Below, piece by piece: positions 7,309 through 10,510 of a stretch of 10,510 bases of DNA (its first letter is position 1; each line of letters begins with the position of its first letter). A program made the translations under genes and the position numbers. Under the pieces are notes generated by a model. That model saw only the letters and a list, made by a program, of their open reading frames with translations, was not told the DNA's origin and made no database searches. The stretch lies in the NCBI GenBank assembly GCA_900553245.1, contig USCP01000046.1:1-10510 (forward strand). Reading direction: 5' to 3'. The stretch comes from an uncultured Peptococcaceae bacterium. Lineage in GTDB: Bacteria > Bacillota > Peptococcia > Peptococcales > Peptococcaceae.

Positions 7309-8670
7309 ATGTCACTCACAGAGCATTTGAAAAGGACGACATTACATACTGCACTGAATTATATCGAGAAAAATCCTCAAGACAACGCATTAAAGCTATT
7401 AACTTGGGCGGATAAGCTTGCCGGTGACGGACCGGAAAGTTTTCCCAAACAACGCGCAGCCATTCGCCGCGTACTCGAAGATCCGAACAACAACATGAAT
7501 AAGCTCATCATAGATGTGATGACAGAAACCGACAATGGTGTACTTAAAGCCGCCTTTGAAAATTTTTTCTTAAATGCGGCATTATTAGGCTGGCAAAAGC
7601 AAGTCGCCAATCGAGAACAATACCACTGCAACATCCCATGGGCCATTCTCATGGACCCCACCTCCGCTTGCAACCTTCATTGCACCGGCTGCTGGGCAGC
7701 AGAATACGGCAACAAGCTCAATCTGAGTTTTGATGAATTAGACGACATCATCACCCAAGGCAAGGCCCTCGGCGTTTATATGTATATCTACACCGGCGGT
7801 GAACCTTTAGTTCGCAAAGAGGATCTTATTGCCCTTTGCGAAAAACACAGCGACTGTGAATTTTTGAGTTTCACCAACGGCACCTTGATTGACGAAGCCT
7901 TCGCCAACGAAATGCTCCGCGTCAAGAACTTTATTCCAGCCATCAGTGTGGAAGGCTTTGAAGAGGCCACCGATGCGCGCCGTGGCAAAGGCACCTATGC
8001 CAAAGTGGTTAAGGCCATGACACTCCTTAAAGAAAAACACTTACCGTTTGGCATTTCCTGCTGCTACACGAGTCAAAACCTCGATTCTATCAGCGCCTCT
8101 GCCTTTATTGACCAAATGATTGACTACGGCGCGCGTTTTGCGTGGTACTTCCACTATATGCCGGTTGGAAACGATGCGGCACCGGAACTTTTACCTACAG
8201 CCGAACAGCGCGAAGCCATCTACCATCGCCTGCGCGCCTTCCGTGCCAGCAAGCCAATCTTTATCATGGACTTCCAAAATGACGGCGAATATGTCGGTGG
8301 CTGCATAGCCGGAGGTCGTCGCTACCTCCATATCAACGCCAACGGCGACTGTGACCCATGCGTGTTTATCCACTATTCCGACGCAAACATTCGCGACACC
8401 AAATTATTAGATGTATTCCAACGTCCACTCTTTATGGCTTATCATGATGGGCAACCGTTTAATAATAACCATCTCCGCCCTTGTCCGATGCTCGAAAATC
8501 CGGAAAAGCTGCGTAACATGGTGCATAAAACCGGCGCCCATTCTACAGATTTACAATCTCCTGAATCGGTTGATCATCTCTGTGCAAAATGTGACCGCTA
8601 TGCCGCCGATTGGACGCCGGTGGCTAACGAACTCTGGGACACCCGTTGCAAGCAGAAAACACAAAACTAA
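7309..8670 (+). CDS. Radical SAM protein with SPASM-like C-terminal cysteine cluster
   Basis: Predicted iron-sulfur enzyme of 453 residues that would cleave S-adenosylmethionine to start radical chemistry; cytoplasmic, with no signal peptide or membrane helix. Residues 1-110 are a mostly helical N-terminal extension. The radical SAM core starts at ILMDPTSACNLHCTGCW, where Cys121, Cys125 and Cys128 form the CX3CX2C site for the SAM-binding 4Fe-4S cluster. GGEP at 163-166 is the SAM amino-group motif, and SVEGFEEATDARRGKGTY matches the later strand-5 region. Seven further cysteines follow: 332, 348, 351, 392, 425, 428 and 447. This pattern resembles SPASM or Twitch domains that carry auxiliary clusters. 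The substrate is unknown. SPASM enzymes often modify peptides, but no convincing precursor peptide lies beside it. GAAGGAG at 7294-7300, eight bases before the ATG, fixes the start. It is transcribed alone behind a TetR-type regulator. Confidence 0.85.
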   Translation: MSLTEHLKRTTLHTALNYIEKNPQDNALKLLTWADKLAGDGPESFPKQRAAIRRVLEDPNNNMNKLIIDVMTETDNGVLKAAFENFFLNAALLGWQKQVANREQYHCNIPWAILMDPTSACNLHCTGCWAAEYGNKLNLSFDELDDIITQGKALGVYMYIYTGGEPLVRKEDLIALCEKHSDCEFLSFTNGTLIDEAFANEMLRVKNFIPAISVEGFEEATDARRGKGTYAKVVKAMTLLKEKHLPFGISCCYTSQNLDSISASAFIDQMIDYGARFAWYFHYMPVGNDAAPELLPTAEQREAIYHRLRAFRASKPIFIMDFQNDGEYVGGCIAGGRRYLHINANGDCDPCVFIHYSDANIRDTKLLDVFQRPLFMAYHDGQPFNNNHLRPCPMLENPEKLRNMVHKTGAHSTDLQSPESVDHLCAKCDRYAADWTPVANELWDTRCKQKTQN

Positions 8671-8700
8671 CCCTTTTGTAGAAATGCATCCCCCACCCTC

Positions 8701-8746
8701 ATTCCCAAGCACACCTGGATTTTCCAGTGGTGGTTGGGAATTTTTT
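8701..8746 (+). terminator. Intrinsic terminator after the radical SAM gene
   Basis: An 18-bp imperfect hairpin (8701-8718 with 8724-8741, three mismatches, ATTTT loop) anchored by ATTCCCAA/TTGGGAAT is followed by a T-run. It begins 30 bases after the stop codon. A shorter GGATA/TATCC repeat followed by TTTTTT at 8759-8790 may be a weak second terminator. Confidence 0.75.
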
Positions 8747-9065
8747 ATGCATAAGTATGGATAGGTGACGCAGTGCTTGTATCCTTTTTTCATGGTTTCA
8801 GATCTGACACCTCGCTTTCATTACAGTCAATCTTTGCAACATTTTATGTATTGCAGGAGATTTTTATCGAGATTCTCTCAGTTTCAAAAGAAATTCTTAC
8901 AAAAACATCCGTCTTTTTTTACTTGGAAATATAAAAAACACCCGCAATATTAAAAAATACGAGTTTATCAAACATATAAAGGCCGCCTCTTTTTTCCGGT
9001 TAACTTATTCACATCCAATCATAAAACCCCTTGCAAAAATATATAAAACATCAATTTCAAACATA
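8747..9065. other. AT-rich intergenic stretch without a recognisable gene
   Basis: This part of the gap between the radical SAM and transporter genes is strongly AT-rich; for example, 9001-9060 has only 15 G or C bases. Short A-tracts and scattered repeats are present, such as CCGCCTCTTT at 8983-8992 (again at 9104-9113) and AAACCCCTT at 9024-9032 (again at 9081-9089). The plus strand is poor in G. I find no start codon with a ribosome site, no RNA gene and no clear promoter. It may be further decayed sequence continuous with the gene remnant to its right. Confidence 0.5.
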
Positions 9066-9399
9066 TTAAAAAAACGCTTCAAACCCCTTCATTTCAATGT
9101 GTTCCGCCTCTTTCAATCGTTTTTTCCAATACCAAACAATCAGAATAATACATATATCTATCAGACGTTTAATCTTGCCCTTTTGTGCACAATCTTTATC
9201 CCTTCAATAGGATTTACACGAATAGATAGTATTGATAGGAGTCTATAATAGCCATAGATAGGAAACGAATAAGTGATATATTAGAAATTCCTAAACCAGC
9301 AATAAATAACATGGATTTTATTTGTAAGGGTAATCTCCCTATAATACGAATTGTAAGGGAGCTACTACTTAAGCCTCTCAAAAGCTGCAAATAACATAT
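9066..9399 (-). pseudogene. Decayed membrane-protein gene, possibly TVP38/TMEM64 (VTT) family
   Basis: The reverse strand holds two consecutive fragments that read like one membrane protein. In the first frame (about 9399 down to the TAA at 9216-9214) comes SLTIRIIGRLPLQIKSM, then FIAGLGISNISLIRFL and a hydrophobic run ending YYLFV. The order basic residue - LP - S - G - S - F is reminiscent of the conserved core of TVP38/TMEM64 (VTT/SNARE-associated) membrane proteins. After stops and a shift of frame, positions 9203-9066 encode GKIKRLIDICIILIVWYWKK and a charged tail (RLKEAEHIE) ending in TAA, which looks like a last transmembrane helix with a cytoplasmic basic tail. No start codon with a ribosome site survives; the 5' part would lie where the transporter leader now is. 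AT-rich DNA readily yields hydrophobic translations, so the pseudogene call is moderate and the family name is tentative. Confidence 0.45.
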
Positions 9400-9420
9400 T
9401 GATTTGTAAAATATTAAACG

Positions 9421-9426
9421 AAGGGA
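9421..9426 (+). promoter_or_regulatory. Ribosome binding site of the TDT transporter
   Basis: AAGGGA lies seven bases before the ATG at 9434-9436 and supports that start; a second ATG follows at once (9437-9439). An ATG at 9426-9428 opens only a three-codon frame that stops at the real start. A convincing promoter is not visible: TAAAAT at 9407-9412 has only a weak CTGCAA 16 bases upstream, and TATAAT at 9340-9345 has no good -35. Confidence 0.6.
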
Positions 9427-9433
9427 TGTATGA

Positions 9434-10456
9434 ATGATGAATCGCATGCAAGATATTATTAAGAAAGTGCCTGTCCCATTATGTGGTGTCATTTTGGCGA
9501 CTGCGTCTCTCGGGAATCTGCTCAATCCTTATTCCAGTACCATTCATCATCTCTGTGGCATTTTTGCCACCTTTCTCTTGGCACTGGTCCTTCTCAAGCT
9601 GGTAATGTATCCAAAAATGGTTGCCAACGATATGAAAAACCCAATCATCGCCAGTGCATCCGGTACCTTTCCGATGTCCTTGATGGTATTAAGTACCTAT
9701 GCCGTACCTTTGATTGGCAAAGACGGTGCCTACCTCTTCTGGCTTGCTGCCATTGCCTTGCACCTCACCTTGATGGTGTACTTCACCTTCCAATTTATGA
9801 TGAAGCTCAAAATTAAGGATGTCTTTGCAAGCTACTTCATTGTCTATGTCGGCATCGCTGTAGCCGCTGTTACTGCGCCATCCCACGGCAAAGAAGACAT
9901 CGGCGCCATGACCTTTGCTTTTGGCTTTGCTGCCCTCTTCCTCTTGGCAGGACTCATCAGCTATCGCTACATCAAGCATCGCGATATTCCTCAAGGCGCA
10001 CGCCCATTGTTCTGCATCTATGCAGCACCGGTCAGCCTCTGCTTAACCGGCTATCTCCAATCTGTCGAAAACGTCTCCACCGGTCTTGTAATGGCACTGC
10101 TCATTGTTGCCACCGTGGTTTATGCCATTGTGCTCTATAAGGCGATTCATTACCTCATGCGCTTGCCTTTCTATCCAAGCTATGCAGGGTTTACCTTCCC
10201 ATTTGTCATTTGCCCAACTGCTGCAACCCAAGCCTTGGCGCATTTTGAGTCCATGGGGTATTCCCTCATTTCCCTGAACATTCTTGTCGCTATTGAAATC
10301 GTCATCGGCGTTGCCATCGTTTGCTACACCATTCTTCGCTATATGCGTTACCTCTTCACCGATATTGAAGACAAGCTCCTTCAAAGCGGCTGCACCGAGG
10401 TGTACTTCCACAAGATGATGCCACATCGTCTCTGCAGCGACAGCATCGACGACTAA
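9434..10456 (+). CDS. TDT-family transporter (TehA/SLAC1-like integral membrane protein)
   Basis: Membrane protein of 340 residues with about ten predicted helices, at roughly 12-31, 36-59, 71-94, 97-122, 129-149, 155-180, 188-207, 214-238, 248-266 and 275-305. Number, size and spacing fit the tellurite-resistance/dicarboxylate transporter (TDT) family, whose members include TehA, the plant anion channel SLAC1 and yeast malate permease. The conserved helix-start pattern VPVPLCGVILATASLGNLL and the ninth-helix YAGFTFPFVICPTA fit; the phenylalanines at 253-257 may correspond to the pore-gating Phe known in TehA, but this needs alignment. The substrate may be a small anion, a carboxylate or sulfite; tellurite resistance should not be assumed. 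A short charged C-terminal tail follows the last helix. There is no tehB methyltransferase or partner gene in view, and two terminators follow the stop codon, so it is a single-gene unit. Confidence 0.8.
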   Translation: MMNRMQDIIKKVPVPLCGVILATASLGNLLNPYSSTIHHLCGIFATFLLALVLLKLVMYPKMVANDMKNPIIASASGTFPMSLMVLSTYAVPLIGKDGAYLFWLAAIALHLTLMVYFTFQFMMKLKIKDVFASYFIVYVGIAVAAVTAPSHGKEDIGAMTFAFGFAALFLLAGLISYRYIKHRDIPQGARPLFCIYAAPVSLCLTGYLQSVENVSTGLVMALLIVATVVYAIVLYKAIHYLMRLPFYPSYAGFTFPFVICPTAATQALAHFESMGYSLISLNILVAIEIVIGVAIVCYTILRYMRYLFTDIEDKLLQSGCTEVYFHKMMPHRLCSDSIDD

Positions 10457-10459
10457 ATA

Positions 10460-10486
10460 AAAACCACCGGTTGAACCGGTGGTTTT
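10460..10486 (+). terminator. First of two tandem terminators after the TDT transporter
   Basis: Perfect 13-base arms AAAACCACCGGTT (10460-10472) and AACCGGTGGTTTT (10474-10486) flank a single G, giving an 11-bp stem with a TTGAA loop and a TTTT end. It begins four bases after the stop codon. Confidence 0.85.
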
Positions 10487-10489
10487 AGC

Positions 10490-10508
10490 AAGCCCTATAA
10501 GGGCTTTT
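10490..10508 (+). terminator. Second tandem terminator
   Basis: AAGCCCT (10490-10496) and AGGGCTT (10500-10506) form a 7-bp stem with an ATA loop, followed by T residues up to the window end. Coming right after another terminator, it suggests tight isolation from the next gene, whose orientation is unseen. Confidence 0.65.
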
Positions 10509-10510
10509 CT

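Noticed and set aside
8765..8953. Small basic, aromatic-rich open frame just after the radical SAM gene, considered as a precursor peptide (ATG at 8792)
   Set aside because: No ribosome site precedes the GTG at 8765 or the ATG at 8792; it lies behind a terminator, and the composition is that of AT-rich noncoding DNA with no leader/core pattern.
9222..9261. Repeated ATAGATAG words (9222-9229, 9254-9261) with a TATAAT at 9244-9249, considered as promoter or operator
   Set aside because: No -35 box at a suitable distance, no gene start nearby on this strand, and the stretch overlaps the minus-strand remnant.
9322..9359. Direct repeat TTGTAAGGG (9322-9330 and 9351-9359) and CTCCCT/AGGGAG hairpin, considered as a riboswitch or attenuator before the transporter
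   Set aside because: No known riboswitch core is recognisable, and on the other strand these bases encode the SLTI/LPLQI part of the probable gene remnant, which explains them without a regulatory role.
9434..10456. Naming the transporter TehA with a tellurite-resistance role
   Set aside because: The fold family fits, but TDT members move varied anions, and no tehB or other tellurite gene is present, so the specific name is not supported.

Overview
The window looks like chromosomal DNA from a low-to-moderate GC Bacillota, most plausibly an anaerobe of the Clostridia/Tissierellia type. The pointers are AddAB (rather than RecBCD) for end processing, strong AGGAGG ribosome sites, a Gram-positive style lipoprotein leader, TTGACG/TACAAT-type promoters and a cysteine-rich radical SAM enzyme. 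The genus cannot be fixed from this stretch. I see no rRNA, tRNA, CRISPR array, transposase or phage gene.

Layout. Positions 1-4626 (minus strand) hold a coupled addB-addA operon for the helicase-nuclease that processes double-strand breaks. addB is complete. addA overlaps it by the ATGA junction and runs off the left edge after 413 codons. Position 4627-4779 is a short divergent promoter region. To its right, all intact genes lie on the plus strand and each looks like its own transcription unit: a lipoprotein with a GH26-type glycoside hydrolase domain (4780-6408, own promoter and hairpin terminator); a TetR/AcrR-type regulator (6572-7135, own terminator); a radical SAM protein with a SPASM-like cysteine-rich C-terminus (7309-8670, terminator at 8701-8746); and, after a 763-bp AT-rich gap, a ten-helix transporter of the TDT (TehA/SLAC1-like) family (9434-10456) closed by two terminators in tandem.

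How the parts relate. AddA and AddB are subunits of one enzyme. The regulator and the radical SAM gene are neighbours, and a 7-bp inverted repeat lies between the likely -10 box and the start codon of the radical SAM gene, so the regulator may control it; that is inference. The lipoprotein and the transporter show no functional link to their neighbours.

The least ordinary stretch is the gap. On its minus strand, about 9066-9399, two frames carry successive pieces of what looks like a membrane protein: a hydrophobic segment with a basic/proline pattern resembling TVP38/TMEM64 (VTT) proteins, then, after stops and a frame change, a last helix with a basic tail. I read this as a decayed gene stranded upstream of the transporter. 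Other points worth a second look are a DEYED (not DEYQD) motif II in AddA, an AddB without a Walker A motif, and an N-terminal module of unknown role on the GH26 lipoprotein.
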